Source: Paractinoplanes aksuensis
GTDB taxonomy: Bacteria > Actinomycetota > Actinomycetes > Mycobacteriales > Micromonosporaceae
Length of the DNA stretch: 64,000 nucleotides
Assembly (NCBI RefSeq): GCF_024137025.1
Contig: NZ_JAMYJR010000037.1
Coordinates: 62,001 to 126,000, forward strand
Direction: 5' to 3'
The notes below the pieces were generated by a model. The model saw nothing but the letters and a program-made list of their open reading frames with translations, made no database searches and was not told the origin of the DNA. The first letter of the stretch is position 1. Each line of letters opens with the position of its first letter. This document shows, in pieces, positions 33,611 through 42,438 of this stretch. A program made the position numbers and the translations under genes.

Positions 33611-35846
33611 GCTCCGCATCCGCGGCAAACTGACGCTGCTGGTGATGATTCCGCTGCTCGCCATGGTCGGGCTCGTGCTGCCGGTGGTCCGTGGTCTGGT
33701 CACCGACGCCGGCCGGGCGACCGACATCGACAACGTGGCCACCGTGGCCGGCCGGGTCGGCGCACTGCTGCAGGACATGCAGCGCGAACGGTTGCTCTCG
33801 GTCGGCTACCTGCTCGATGTCGTCAGCGAGGACGCGCTCGCGCTGCAGACCGCGTCGGTCATCGACCGGATCGTCGACGTGCGCCAAGACCTGAGCGACA
33901 AACTGCCACCGGTCGTCCGGACCGAGATCGACGGCGCGAGCCGGCTGGCCACCGTCCGCAAGCAGGTGCGGTCCCGGAACATCCCGCCCCAGCAGGTGCT
34001 CGACGGGTTCACCCCGGTGCTCGACGGCATGATCGATTCGCTGGGGCTGGTGCAGCGGGCCGATGCCGACACGGCGGCCGGTCAGCAGCTCATCGCGCTG
34101 GATGCCGTGCTGCGCATGGACGATTCCAACACCGAGAGCACCGCGCTGCTGGCCATCATGGCCGGAGGCGACGTCGGCCGGCTGTCCGTCCGCTACCACG
34201 AGGAAAGGGCGGAGTTCGGCACGTACCAGGCCCGGTTCGCCACCTTCGCCACCCAGCCCCAGCGTGATCTGAACGACCTGGTCGCCGCGGCCTTCCGGGA
34301 TCGGGTCGGTGACGACTTCGACGCCCGGTTCGCGGCCGACCCGGTCAGGACGATGGCGGCGCTGCCGATCGCCACGCTTTTCCCCGCGCTGCAGTCGTTC
34401 AGCGCTCTCGGCGGATTCGTCGAGAAACGCCTGGTCGACGACGTGACCTCGTTGGTCGCCAAGCAAAGACAAGAGCAACTGACAATTGCGTACGGGTTGG
34501 GCGCCCTCGCTTTGGCCGTGCTTTTGGCGGTGTTGATTCTCGCGGCGATCGTGGCCCGTTCCGTCGCCGTGCCCCTGACCCGCCTCAGCCGGTCGGCCGC
34601 GCGGGTGGCCGACGCCGGCGAGTCCGAGTTGCGGCGGATCGCCGACGACGACAGCGAACCGGTCGAACCCGTACGCATCGAGGTCCTCGACGTCAATTCC
34701 TCCGACGAGATCGGCGACCTGGCGCGCGTCTTCGAACGCGTGCAGAGTGCGGCCTCGCAGCTCGTCGAGCGTCAGGTGCTGAGCCGGCGCAATGTCGCCG
34801 AAATGTTCGGACACATCGGACGGCGTACGCAAAATCTGGTCGGCGGTCAGGTCGGCCTGATCGACGAGTTGGAGCACGAGGAGGCCGACCCGGCCCGCCT
34901 GGCCAAGCTGTACCAGCTCGACCACATCTCGAACCGCCTGCGGCGCAGCGCCGACAGCCTCGTCGTGATCTCGGGCGCCGAACGGGACCAGGGCCACTCC
35001 ACGCCGGCCCGGCTGGTCGACGTGGTGCGGCTCGCGCTGGCCGAGATCGAGGAGTACAACCGCGTCGACGTCGAGATCCCGCTCGACCTGTGGGTGGCGC
35101 CGGCCCTCGTACGCGATCTGGTGTTGATCTGTGCGGAGCTGCTGGAGAACGCGACAACCTTCTCGCCTCCGCACACTCGGGTCCGGGTCAGCGCCCGGCC
35201 CGGGCCGGACGGCACCCGGCTGGTCGTCGCCGACCGGGGCATCGGCCTGCCCGACGAGCGGCTGGCCGAGGAGAACGCTCGGATCGCCCGCCGAGAGCGC
35301 CTCGACCTCGTACCGAGCCAGGTCCTCGGCCTGTTCGTGGTCGGCCGCCTGGCCCGGCGCCACGGGCTGACGGTCGCCCTGTCGCATACGGACGGGGGCG
35401 GCGTCACCGTCGACGTGACCCTCAGCGGGCTGGCTCCGGCCAGCCCCGCGCCGTCGCTGTCGCCGCCCGACGGGGGCGCTCCCCGGGTCGAGATGGTTCC
35501 GACCGCGTACCGATCAACGCCGGCGCCCGCCTCCGAACCGCGGACCCATGAGAGCCGCCGGGCGATGGCCCGGCTCAGCGAAGTGATGCAGCGCGACAGC
35601 CGTACGTGGAACGGCTTCGAGATCAGCCCCGGACAGCCGAGCCCGGCGCCCGAGCCGGAGGGCCGCGTCCTCAGCCGGCGAGTACCCGGTGCGTCGCTGC
35701 CCCAGCTGGAGCCGCCTCCGCCACCCCGGGCTGCCGGGCCGTCGGCGGCCGCCCAGGATCCGGACGCGGCCCGCGCCCTGGTCGAGCAGCTCGACCTGGG
35801 CGTGACGCGCGCGCTCCACGAGGTCACCCACCGGAGCGGACAGTGA
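33597..35846 (+). CDS. cvnA: CvnA-like nitrate-sensor-type histidine kinase of a conservon
   Basis: 749-residue membrane sensor. TM helix 11-33, external NIT-like helical domain to about 295, TM helix 297-319, HAMP, a dimerisation region typical of CvnA (RRTQNLVGGQVGLIDELEHE, LDHISNRLRR) and an ATPase domain (CAELLENATTFSPPHTRV, DRGIGLPDERLAEEN). The ~120-residue C-terminal tail is Pro-rich and disordered. Start GTG 33597 has GGGAG 7 nt upstream and overlaps the preceding gene by 14 bp. In Streptomyces, CvnA works with CvnB, CvnC and the GTPase CvnD as a membrane G-protein-like complex. Ligand unknown. Confidence 0.88.
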   Translation: MLLGRLRIRGKLTLLVMIPLLAMVGLVLPVVRGLVTDAGRATDIDNVATVAGRVGALLQDMQRERLLSVGYLLDVVSEDALALQTASVIDRIVDVRQDLSDKLPPVVRTEIDGASRLATVRKQVRSRNIPPQQVLDGFTPVLDGMIDSLGLVQRADADTAAGQQLIALDAVLRMDDSNTESTALLAIMAGGDVGRLSVRYHEERAEFGTYQARFATFATQPQRDLNDLVAAAFRDRVGDDFDARFAADPVRTMAALPIATLFPALQSFSALGGFVEKRLVDDVTSLVAKQRQEQLTIAYGLGALALAVLLAVLILAAIVARSVAVPLTRLSRSAARVADAGESELRRIADDDSEPVEPVRIEVLDVNSSDEIGDLARVFERVQSAASQLVERQVLSRRNVAEMFGHIGRRTQNLVGGQVGLIDELEHEEADPARLAKLYQLDHISNRLRRSADSLVVISGAERDQGHSTPARLVDVVRLALAEIEEYNRVDVEIPLDLWVAPALVRDLVLICAELLENATTFSPPHTRVRVSARPGPDGTRLVVADRGIGLPDERLAEENARIARRERLDLVPSQVLGLFVVGRLARRHGLTVALSHTDGGGVTVDVTLSGLAPASPAPSLSPPDGGAPRVEMVPTAYRSTPAPASEPRTHESRRAMARLSEVMQRDSRTWNGFEISPGQPSPAPEPEGRVLSRRVPGASLPQLEPPPPPRAAGPSAAAQDPDAARALVEQLDLGVTRALHEVTHRSGQ

Positions 35847-35860
35847 AGGAGAGCAGCGCG

Positions 35861-36307
35861 ATGGACAGCACCCACACCAGGCCCGTCGCCGAGTTCAGCG
35901 AAGAGGCGAAGACGTTCAACTGGCTTCTCGGCTCGTTCACCACCAGAACGGCGGGGGTCGAGCTGGCGATCGCGGTGTCCTCCGACGGCCTCTTGATGGC
36001 GAAGGCCGCCAAACGGGACCGGGGCGACGCCGACCGCCTCGGCGCGGTGGTGTCCGGGATGACCAGCCTGGCCGCGGGCACGGCCAACTGGTATCGGCTG
36101 GGCGACCTGACCCGGATCGTGGTCGACCTGGAGGACGGCTATCTGCTCGTCACCACGATCAGCCGGGGTTCGGTACTGGGCGTGATCGCGAGCCGGTCGG
36201 CCAACCTCAGCACGGTGGCGTACGAAATGACGCTGTTCGGCAGCCGGGCGGGAGCGACCCTCACCCCGGGGCTGATCGCGGAACTCAATAGCGCCGTCCA
36301 GATGTGA
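35861..36307 (+). CDS. cvnB: Roadblock/LC7 domain protein, CvnB-like
   Basis: 148-residue Roadblock/LC7 protein, expected to act as the regulatory scaffold or GTPase-activating partner in the conservon complex. FNWLLGSFTTRTAGVELAIA, VSSDGLLMAKA and VDLEDGYLLVTTISRGSVLGVI follow the family pattern, with length normal. ATG 35861 has GGAG upstream; an in-frame GTG at 35843 overlapping the cvnA stop is an alternative. Its stop overlaps the start of the next gene (GTGA), showing a coupled operon. Confidence 0.9.
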   Translation: MDSTHTRPVAEFSEEAKTFNWLLGSFTTRTAGVELAIAVSSDGLLMAKAAKRDRGDADRLGAVVSGMTSLAAGTANWYRLGDLTRIVVDLEDGYLLVTTISRGSVLGVIASRSANLSTVAYEMTLFGSRAGATLTPGLIAELNSAVQM

Positions 36308-36744
36308 GCGGCCAGTGGAGTGACAGAATTCCGCCGTACCTTCGGATGCCCCCGAGCGGCGCCGCACCCGCCGCAACCCCGGGCCCGCCCGGCGACGATC
36401 TGCGGCAGCGGCCGTTCATTCTGACCGGCGGCCGGGTGGGGGCCGACGATCGCGAGATCGACCTCGAGACTCAGGTCACCGTCCGGCCGCACAGTCCGTA
36501 CGTGGGCCGGGTTCCGCTCGAGGCGCTGGGGCCGGAGATGCAGGCGATTGTGGCCCTGTGCGCAGAGCCGATCTCGGTCGCGGAGATCTCGGCCCGCATG
36601 CGCCTGCACCTCGGCGTCACCAAGGTCCTCGTGGCTGATCTGCGTGCTGTGGGCTACCTCGACGTGCACGTCGCCGACGTCGTCAGCGGACACTCGGCCG
36701 ACACCATCCTGCGGGTGATGCAGCGACTGCGGGCGATCTCCTGA
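36304..36744 (+). CDS. cvnC: DUF742 protein, CvnC-like
   Basis: 146-residue DUF742 protein. The N-terminus is Pro-rich; RPFILTGGRVGADDREIDLETQV starts the domain, and LCAEPISVAEISARMRLHLGVTKVLVADL resembles a winged-helix fold. It starts in a GTGA overlap with cvnB. In known conservons the next gene is the small GTPase CvnD; here the following gene, 90 bp away, encodes an unrelated secreted protein. Confidence 0.88.
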   Translation: MSGQWSDRIPPYLRMPPSGAAPAATPGPPGDDLRQRPFILTGGRVGADDREIDLETQVTVRPHSPYVGRVPLEALGPEMQAIVALCAEPISVAEISARMRLHLGVTKVLVADLRAVGYLDVHVADVVSGHSADTILRVMQRLRAIS

Positions 36745-36833
36745 CGAGCCGGCCGAGAAGGGGACGACACCGTACCGTCGTCTATGTAATGATCTCGGCT
36801 CCGAACCTCTTTCCTTCGCCGCAGGGATCGCCC

Positions 36834-38417
36834 ATGCTCTCTTTCCTCAAGCGTTCCCGTTTCGGTCGCGGGCTGGCTGTCGCCGTGGTCCCGGCCCTGC
36901 TGCTGGGTGTGGGTGGCGCTGCCGCGGCCGCTACGCACACGCTCACCGTGACCGTGGTGAACCGCAACGGCGCCAAGGTCAATGCCGGCGTACGCCTGGT
37001 CGAGGTGTCGACCAGCTCGAGTTACACGATGCGCACCGGCACCGCCAAGAAACTGCCCAAGGGTACGTACGCCGTTCTGACCTCGGTGACCACCAACGGC
37101 ACGATCACGTTGGCCGGAAAGACCGTGAAGGTGTCCGGCTCGTCCAAGCTGACGATCGACGCCCGGCAGGGCAAGCCGGTCGGGCTCGGGCTGAGCCCCG
37201 TTCCCAAGGGCCTGCAGCACTCCCTCACGATGCGCATCTGCACCCGGACCAGCGCGAGTGACGACATCGAGGCGTCCAACTTCACCGCCTCGAAGCTGTA
37301 CGTCGTGCCGAACAGCTCGAAGTACCTCAGCTTCGCCGCGCTCGGCACGTGGAGCGACCTCTCCGGCACCACCGACAGCTACGCGGTGTTGCACCAGACC
37401 ACCGGCGTGCCGGGCGGGCTGGGCAAGAAGTTCAACTCGACCAAGCTGGCCAAGATGCGGGTGGTCCAGAAGCGCGGCCCGTCCGGTTCCATCTACTCCG
37501 ACCTGGCCGTGCAGCCGCAGACGAGCGGGTGCGGCAACGACCTGTACGCCGGTCTGGGCAACACCGACAAGCCGACCATCACCACCGTCCACGTCACGCC
37601 GGGCACGTGGGACTTCCGGGTCGGCTCGTCGGCGACCACGAAGACGAACGAGACCTGGGTCATCGGCAACTACTTCGCGAAGCGCACGGTCGCCGCCGGC
37701 AAGTCGTACAACCTGAGCTTCTTCAACTCCGCGTGGGGTCCCGGTTCGCAGCTGCCGGTCACGATCCGCGGGGTGGTCCAGTTCGGTCTGAACGACATGT
37801 TCGCCGATCCCGCGTTCCCCGGCGCCGGCTCAGTCGAGGGCGGCGACAAGGCGTCGGCGGCCCTGTCCTTCGGAGGCAAGGCGGTCGCCGTGAAGCAGGA
37901 CAAGGGCTGGGAACCCGAGGCCACCCACATGTACTACACGGTCAAGAAGGCCGGCTGGTACACCCTCACCAACACCGCCACCCGCTGGTACCCGGAGATC
38001 ACCTTCCCGTCCGGGATGCTCTCGACGACCAGCCGGGTGACCTACCGGTTCCAGACCAAGCCGAACGCCAGCGCGCTGGCCGGCGTCTACTCCGTGCACC
38101 TTTCGCCCACCGGCCTGAGCATGACCAACAAGGCCAAGCCGGGCACCACCACCAAGGTCGCGATCAAGCTGCTCCGGGGCGCGGTCGACCCGGACGCCAA
38201 GCGCGGCACCGACCCGAAGCTGAGCAAGATGACCGCGCAGATGTCGCCCGACAGCGGCAAGACGTGGCGCACCGTCCCGGTCGGCAAGGTCGGCGGCACC
38301 TGGTACGCGACCGTCACCAACCCGAAGACCAGCGCGGTGGCCCTGAAGGTCCGCGCCACGGTCGCCGGCGGCGCCTACACCGAGGCCACCGTCTTCCGGG
38401 CGTACGGCATCGGCTGA
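36834..38417 (+). CDS. Large secreted protein of unknown function
   Basis: 527-residue exported protein. Signal peptide about residues 1-33 (GRGLAVAVVPALLLGVGGAAAAA). The mature chain is beta-rich, opens with HTLTVTVVNRNGAKVNAGVRLVE (a Cna-B/regulatory-like fold) and contains many Lys/Thr/Ser and aromatic residues (GTWDFRVGSSATTKTNETWV; GWYTLTNTATRWYPE). No hydrolase motif or cell-wall anchor is visible. ATG 36834 has CAGGG upstream. It may be an adhesin or matrix protein; this is a guess. Confidence 0.75.
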   Translation: MLSFLKRSRFGRGLAVAVVPALLLGVGGAAAAATHTLTVTVVNRNGAKVNAGVRLVEVSTSSSYTMRTGTAKKLPKGTYAVLTSVTTNGTITLAGKTVKVSGSSKLTIDARQGKPVGLGLSPVPKGLQHSLTMRICTRTSASDDIEASNFTASKLYVVPNSSKYLSFAALGTWSDLSGTTDSYAVLHQTTGVPGGLGKKFNSTKLAKMRVVQKRGPSGSIYSDLAVQPQTSGCGNDLYAGLGNTDKPTITTVHVTPGTWDFRVGSSATTKTNETWVIGNYFAKRTVAAGKSYNLSFFNSAWGPGSQLPVTIRGVVQFGLNDMFADPAFPGAGSVEGGDKASAALSFGGKAVAVKQDKGWEPEATHMYYTVKKAGWYTLTNTATRWYPEITFPSGMLSTTSRVTYRFQTKPNASALAGVYSVHLSPTGLSMTNKAKPGTTTKVAIKLLRGAVDPDAKRGTDPKLSKMTAQMSPDSGKTWRTVPVGKVGGTWYATVTNPKTSAVALKVRATVAGGAYTEATVFRAYGIG

Positions 38418-38433
38418 TTTTTCGGTACGGCGG

Positions 38434-38991
38434 TCAGCTGCTCAGCGTCTCGACGATCTGCTTGCCGAAGGCCGGCAGGTCGTCGGGGTTCCGGCTGGTG
38501 ATAAGCGTCCAGCCGCGGGCCGGGCAAGCGAAAACTTCCTCGTCCCGCCACTCCCCGCCGGCGTTCTTGATGTCGGTGCGCAGGCTGGGCCAGCTGGTCA
38601 GCGTCTTGCCTTGGAGGACGCCGGCCTCGACCAGGGTCCACGGCCCGTGGCAGATCGCGGCGACCGGCTTTCCGGCGGCGACAAAACGGCGTACGAAATC
38701 AACGGCGTCGGTGTCGAGCCGGAGCTGGTCCGGATTCGTGGTGCCGCCGGGCAGGACGAGCAGGTCGAACGCGCTCGGGTCGGCGTTCTTGACCGCCTCG
38801 TCGGCCGGGAACGTGTCGGCCTTTTCGACGTCGTTCGTGAAGGCCTGGATGGTGCTCTTCTCGGGGGCCAGCAGGGTCACCGTCGCGCCGGCCTCGGTGA
38901 CGGCATCGCGCGGCTCGGTGAGCTCGGGCTGCTCGACGCCGGAGTTGCTCATCAGGAACGCGACCTTGCGGCCGGTCAGGGGGCCGGACAT
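38434..38991 (-). CDS. DJ-1/PfpI family protein
   Basis: 185-residue type 1 glutamine-amidotransferase-like protein of the YhbO/PfpI branch. The nucleophile elbow is AAICHGPWTLVEAG (Cys-His pair), preceded by FDLLVLPGGTTNPDQLR. TSWPSLRTDIKNAGGEW and the DEEVFACPARGWTLITSRNPDD end are usual for stress-response deglycase/protease-like members. ATG 38991 has GAAGAGG upstream. Probably a cytoplasmic stress protein; the exact reaction is debated for the family. Confidence 0.92.
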   Translation of the reverse strand: MSGPLTGRKVAFLMSNSGVEQPELTEPRDAVTEAGATVTLLAPEKSTIQAFTNDVEKADTFPADEAVKNADPSAFDLLVLPGGTTNPDQLRLDTDAVDFVRRFVAAGKPVAAICHGPWTLVEAGVLQGKTLTSWPSLRTDIKNAGGEWRDEEVFACPARGWTLITSRNPDDLPAFGKQIVETLSS

Positions 38992-39117
38992 GGCAAACCT
39001 CTTCCGTCGACGGTGTGATGGTCGAGGGATGCCCGCGCTCTTGGCCTCCAAACTCGGGTGGATGAAATGCGGCGAACCGCCCCGAAACTCACCGGGGGCC
39101 GTCGTTACGGTGCCGGA

Positions 39118-40335
39118 GTGACTACCAAGAGAGATCGTAAAGGCACGAGCAGTGACTGTACGGTCGGTGGCCGTCGGCGCCGGGCCGGGTGGGCCGCCGC
39201 CGTGGCCCTGATCGGGCTGTTCGCGCTCAGCGCCATCACCACGGCGAAGCCGGCCCTCGCCGTGAACTCCGAACTCACGCAGAATCAGGCGGCCGGCGCC
39301 GTCCGGCCCCGGGCCGCGGTGCCCGGCACGTCCGGCATCATCGCCCTGCGTCCGGACGGCAAGGTGTTCGCCACCGTCAGCCGCGGCACGGTCCGGCAGT
39401 GGGCCACGGCCACCGGCCGCCGGGGCGGAGCGCCGCTCACCGGACTCGCGGGGACCGTCAACTCGGTCGTGTTCAGCCCCGACGGGGGGCAGCTAGCAGT
39501 CGCCACCAACCGTGAGGTCGCGCTGTGGGACGCCGCCACCGGGCAGCGCTCCGGCCAGCCGCTGGCCGGCCACGACGGTTCCGTACGCTCGGTTGCCTTC
39601 AGCCCCACCGGCCAGCTCGTGGCTACCTCTGGTGACGACGGCACGGTCCGGCTGTGGAACCGGGTCACCGGCAAGCTTGTGTACACGATGAACGGCCACA
39701 CCGGCGCGGTCCGCCTCGTCGTGTTCAGCCCGAACGGCGCCCGGCTGGCCACCGTCGGCGCGGGCGACAACAGCGTACGGCTGTGGCAGACCAGCACCGG
39801 CCAGCCGATCGGCCCGGCCCTGACCGTGAACCCCGGCCCGGTGTACGCGATGAGCTTCAGCCCCAACGGCCGGCTGCTGGCCGCCTCGGGCGCGGGCAAG
39901 GTCGTACGCGTCTGGAACACCGCCACCGGCCGAGCCGCCGGCAAGCCGCTGACCAGCAGCGCGGGCCCGGTCTACGCGCTCACGTTCAACCGCGGCGGCA
40001 AACTGCTGGCGACGTCCTCGGGCGGCGACAACACCGTGCAGTTGTGGACCATGGCGACCCGCAAGGCGGCCGGCGAGCCTCTGGCCGGTCACGCCGGTCC
40101 GGTGCGGGCCATGCGCTTCAACCCGTCGGGCAAGGTGCTGGCCACGGCCAGCGACGACGGCACCGTACGACTGTGGAACGCCACCACGGGTGCCGCCGCC
40201 GGCCCGCCGCTGATGGGCCACACGGCCCCGGTCTGGGCCCTGCGCATCACCCCGGACGGCAAGCGCCTGATCTCCGCCGGCGCCGACAACAAGGTCCGCC
40301 TGTGGCGCATCCCGGCCCCGACCCCGGCCGCCTGA
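39118..40335 (+). CDS. Extracytoplasmic WD40 beta-propeller
   Basis: 405-residue protein with a basic N-terminus and a signal or anchor helix (GWAAAVALIGLFALSAITTA), then eight WD40-like units (for example VAFSPTGQLVATSGDDGTVR followed by LWN; the last ends KVRLWRIP). It is a free propeller, not attached to a kinase or NTPase. It probably acts as an extracellular binding platform. The GTG 39118 start has no strong Shine-Dalgarno; an in-frame ATG at 39058 would add 20 residues. A bidirectional hairpin follows. Confidence 0.85.
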   Translation: MTTKRDRKGTSSDCTVGGRRRRAGWAAAVALIGLFALSAITTAKPALAVNSELTQNQAAGAVRPRAAVPGTSGIIALRPDGKVFATVSRGTVRQWATATGRRGGAPLTGLAGTVNSVVFSPDGGQLAVATNREVALWDAATGQRSGQPLAGHDGSVRSVAFSPTGQLVATSGDDGTVRLWNRVTGKLVYTMNGHTGAVRLVVFSPNGARLATVGAGDNSVRLWQTSTGQPIGPALTVNPGPVYAMSFSPNGRLLAASGAGKVVRVWNTATGRAAGKPLTSSAGPVYALTFNRGGKLLATSSGGDNTVQLWTMATRKAAGEPLAGHAGPVRAMRFNPSGKVLATASDDGTVRLWNATTGAAAGPPLMGHTAPVWALRITPDGKRLISAGADNKVRLWRIPAPTPAA

Positions 40336-40345
40336 CCTGATTCAC

Positions 40346-40379
40346 CGGGCCGCCACCGCACACCCGCGGTGGCGGCCCG
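40346..40379. terminator. Bidirectional hairpin between convergent genes
   Basis: Arms CGGGCCGCCACCGC / GCGGTGGCGGCCCG, 14 bp perfect, 6-nt loop, between the WD40 gene and the frameshifted gene on the other strand. Confidence 0.8.
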
Positions 40380-40385
40380 TCGCGA

Positions 40386-40840
40386 TCACCAGGTGCGGGC
40401 CCAGTCGGGCGGGGGAAGCACCGGCAGTTCCGGTGCACCGACTATGGGTTCGAGGGCGTGGAGAATCGTGAGGTCGTCACGGTCGGGGTCGATCATCACT
40501 CGCCCGTAGCTGCCGTCGGCGGCCACGAGGAACCAGTAGTCAGGGGCGGGCCCGCCGTCGTCGAGCAGAGCCCGGGTTCGGGCGACCCGGCAGATCGCCT
40601 GGGCCAGCTCGAGCGGCGTGGCCCGGTTCAGCTCCCGCTGGACGGCTCCGCCGGTGAGCTCGTGGCCGAACGGTCCGTCGACCGGCGTGATGAGCACCGC
40701 CGGGTCGGGGCCGGGTAGGCGTTGAGTTCCTCGTGCGGCCCGACGTAGATCAGCTCGAGGGCAACGTCGTAGATCGTGTGCAGCGCCTGTCGCAAGCCGC
40801 CCGCGGGCACCCTGCTGTCGAAGTAGATGCCGTAGCTCAT
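40386..40840 (-). pseudogene. Frameshifted third gene of the 40.4-42.3 kb operon
   Basis: Two halves of one protein in different frames. The first (MSYGIYFDSRVPAGGLRQAL to HEELNAYP) starts at ATG 40840, overlapping the previous stop as ATGA. The second (DPAVLITPVDGPFGHELTGG to the stop at 40386) is one frame over. Adding one G near 40715, in a CCCGGCCCC run, would join them as about 151 residues. The N-terminus resembles that of the upstream gene product (MNYGFWIHGELDRERLAPAL), suggesting paralogues. A true mutation or a sequencing error are both possible. Confidence 0.7.
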
Positions 40841-41652
40841 GCCCGTCCAGGGGTGTCTTGCCACGGCAGTGGGTTGGGAATGCGGCGCCACCACCAGCCG
40901 GTCGGAATGGGGCCGGTGGCGGCGGTCAGGGCTTGGCCGCCGTCGTCGGTGGTGAGCTCGACGAAGCGGCTGTCGACCTCGGCCAAGGGCTCAACATGGG
41001 CTTCGGCCGCCAGTTCGTCGCGAATCTTCAAATCTTCTCGGTAGTACTCGGCTGGGTACCAGCCGTCGGGTGCCCAGCCTTCGGCCAGCCGGCTGACCAT
41101 GCTCTCCCAGGCGCCGAGCCGCATGGCGAAGTCGCGGGCCTCGGGCGCCGCATCGCGCACCCGGTCGGTGACCGGGGTTGGCATGCGGTATTCGCGAATC
41201 ACCTCCGGTATGGGGGCCACCGGCAGGCCGGGAAAGGCTGCGAGCGGCTTCTCGACGGCGTCGATGCGCAGGATTGTGGGCCCATCGCTGTCCTGTTCGT
41301 AGATGCGGGCCCGGGTGCGGGTGCCGTCGGGTCCGACCAGATAGAACGCGCTGGGCGGAGCCGGCAGAGCCTGGTAAGCCACGACCGTGCGCAGCCGGTT
41401 GGCCAGCCAGGCGGCCGCGATCGGCTCGGCCGATGGGTTCGTGATCGCCGCGCCGGCGTAGACGTCCAGGTACCAGTGAAGGTCGCCCGACACCGGGGAG
41501 ACCGTGCAGCTGACCGGCGCATCCCAATTGCGGTCGTCGTCCCCGTCGTCGCCCACGTCGACCTGGTCCGGCGTCACCGCGAGCAACTCGGCCAGCGCGG
41601 GCGCGAGCCGTTCCCGGTCCAGCTCGCCGTGGATCCAAAATCCGTAGTTCAC
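40837..41652 (-). CDS. Hypothetical protein, possible immunity-like member
   Basis: 271-residue soluble acidic protein, no family recognised. MNYGFWIHGELDRERLAPAL, then LHWYLDVYAGAAITNPSAEP and FYLVGPDGTRTRARIYEQDS suggest an alpha/beta fold. It overlaps by 4 nt (ATGA) both the gene before and the gene after, so the three are translated as one operon. The following frameshifted gene looks like a shorter relative. Acidic composition plus position after a protein with a toxin-like layout is why I suggest immunity; it is unproven. Confidence 0.65.
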   Translation of the reverse strand: MNYGFWIHGELDRERLAPALAELLAVTPDQVDVGDDGDDDRNWDAPVSCTVSPVSGDLHWYLDVYAGAAITNPSAEPIAAAWLANRLRTVVAYQALPAPPSAFYLVGPDGTRTRARIYEQDSDGPTILRIDAVEKPLAAFPGLPVAPIPEVIREYRMPTPVTDRVRDAAPEARDFAMRLGAWESMVSRLAEGWAPDGWYPAEYYREDLKIRDELAAEAHVEPLAEVDSRFVELTTDDGGQALTAATGPIPTGWWWRRIPNPLPWQDTPGRA

Positions 41653-42293
41653 GGCTCGTACGTCCCGTCGTAGATGGCCTGGGCTTTCGCCACCGCTTCA
41701 GGGTTGGCGGTGAAACGCGGGTTCCTGGTGAGTTGCGGCGCCGCGCTCGCATCGCCGCCGGCTCGGGCTATTTCCTTGAGCGCCGCGTATTCGTTGCGGT
41801 CCAGTTTGACCATACCGTCGCCGGAATCGGGGAAGACCCTTCCGCTGGGCTCCACGCCGTAGGAACGCCCGTTGATCTCGTACCGCTGGCTGGTGGGATT
41901 CCAAGTGCCCTCACCGGCCGCGATCGCCTGCACGTCGGTCGCCGCGACGCTCTCGTACCCGCGCAGGTAGACGGTGTTCTCCTGGTCGATCATGCCGCTG
42001 CGGGAGCCGGCGATGGTGTGCCGCTGATGCGGGGGATTCAGATCTCGGCCGCGGGCGCTTCCGGCAACCCCGTCGGCGGTCGGCCACGGCGGCCCGCTGC
42101 TGCTGTCCGCGGAGCTGCCGGATCCGGGCCGGGCGGTGCCGCGGCCGAGTCGGCCGTCTTCCGAGCGGTTCTGGGTGCGGGCCTGGGCGGCGGCGATGTT
42201 GTCCGGGTCTCCGCCGGTGGCGCCGGGGCGGGGGCGGCGAGGCGGAGGTGGATCGCCGCCGTTGCCGCCGCCGTGAGGGCGGGACCTGGGCAT
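41649..42293 (-). CDS. Hypothetical protein with toxin-tail-like layout
   Basis: 214-residue protein. The first about 95 residues are disordered (Gly/Pro/Arg/Ser), the rest looks folded (ENTVYLRGYESVAATDVQAI, RYEINGRSYGVEPSGRVF). There is no signal peptide, WXG or PAAR element. This layout, disordered leader plus compact C-terminal domain with small overlapping genes after it, recalls polymorphic toxin tails with immunity genes, but no toxin family or catalytic residues are recognised. ATG 42293 has no clear Shine-Dalgarno. Confidence 0.6.
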   Translation of the reverse strand: MPRSRPHGGGNGGDPPPPRRPRPGATGGDPDNIAAAQARTQNRSEDGRLGRGTARPGSGSSADSSSGPPWPTADGVAGSARGRDLNPPHQRHTIAGSRSGMIDQENTVYLRGYESVAATDVQAIAAGEGTWNPTSQRYEINGRSYGVEPSGRVFPDSGDGMVKLDRNEYAALKEIARAGGDASAAPQLTRNPRFTANPEAVAKAQAIYDGTYEP

Positions 42294-42438
42294 GCGGTCA
42301 GGGTATCGACGGGTGTCGAGGGGGCGTGTTTGCCCGAATGACTAAAGTTTCTTTACAGATGTTGACTTGCGGATCAGATATTTGGTCTTGTCGATGTGTC
42401 GCGCGGCTTTCATCCCCTCGGCGCACGGAAGGTCCGCC

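Noticed and set aside
33456..35387. 643-codon frame antisense to cvnA
   Set aside because: GC-rich shadow without recognisable domains, while the plus strand encodes a clear conserved kinase.
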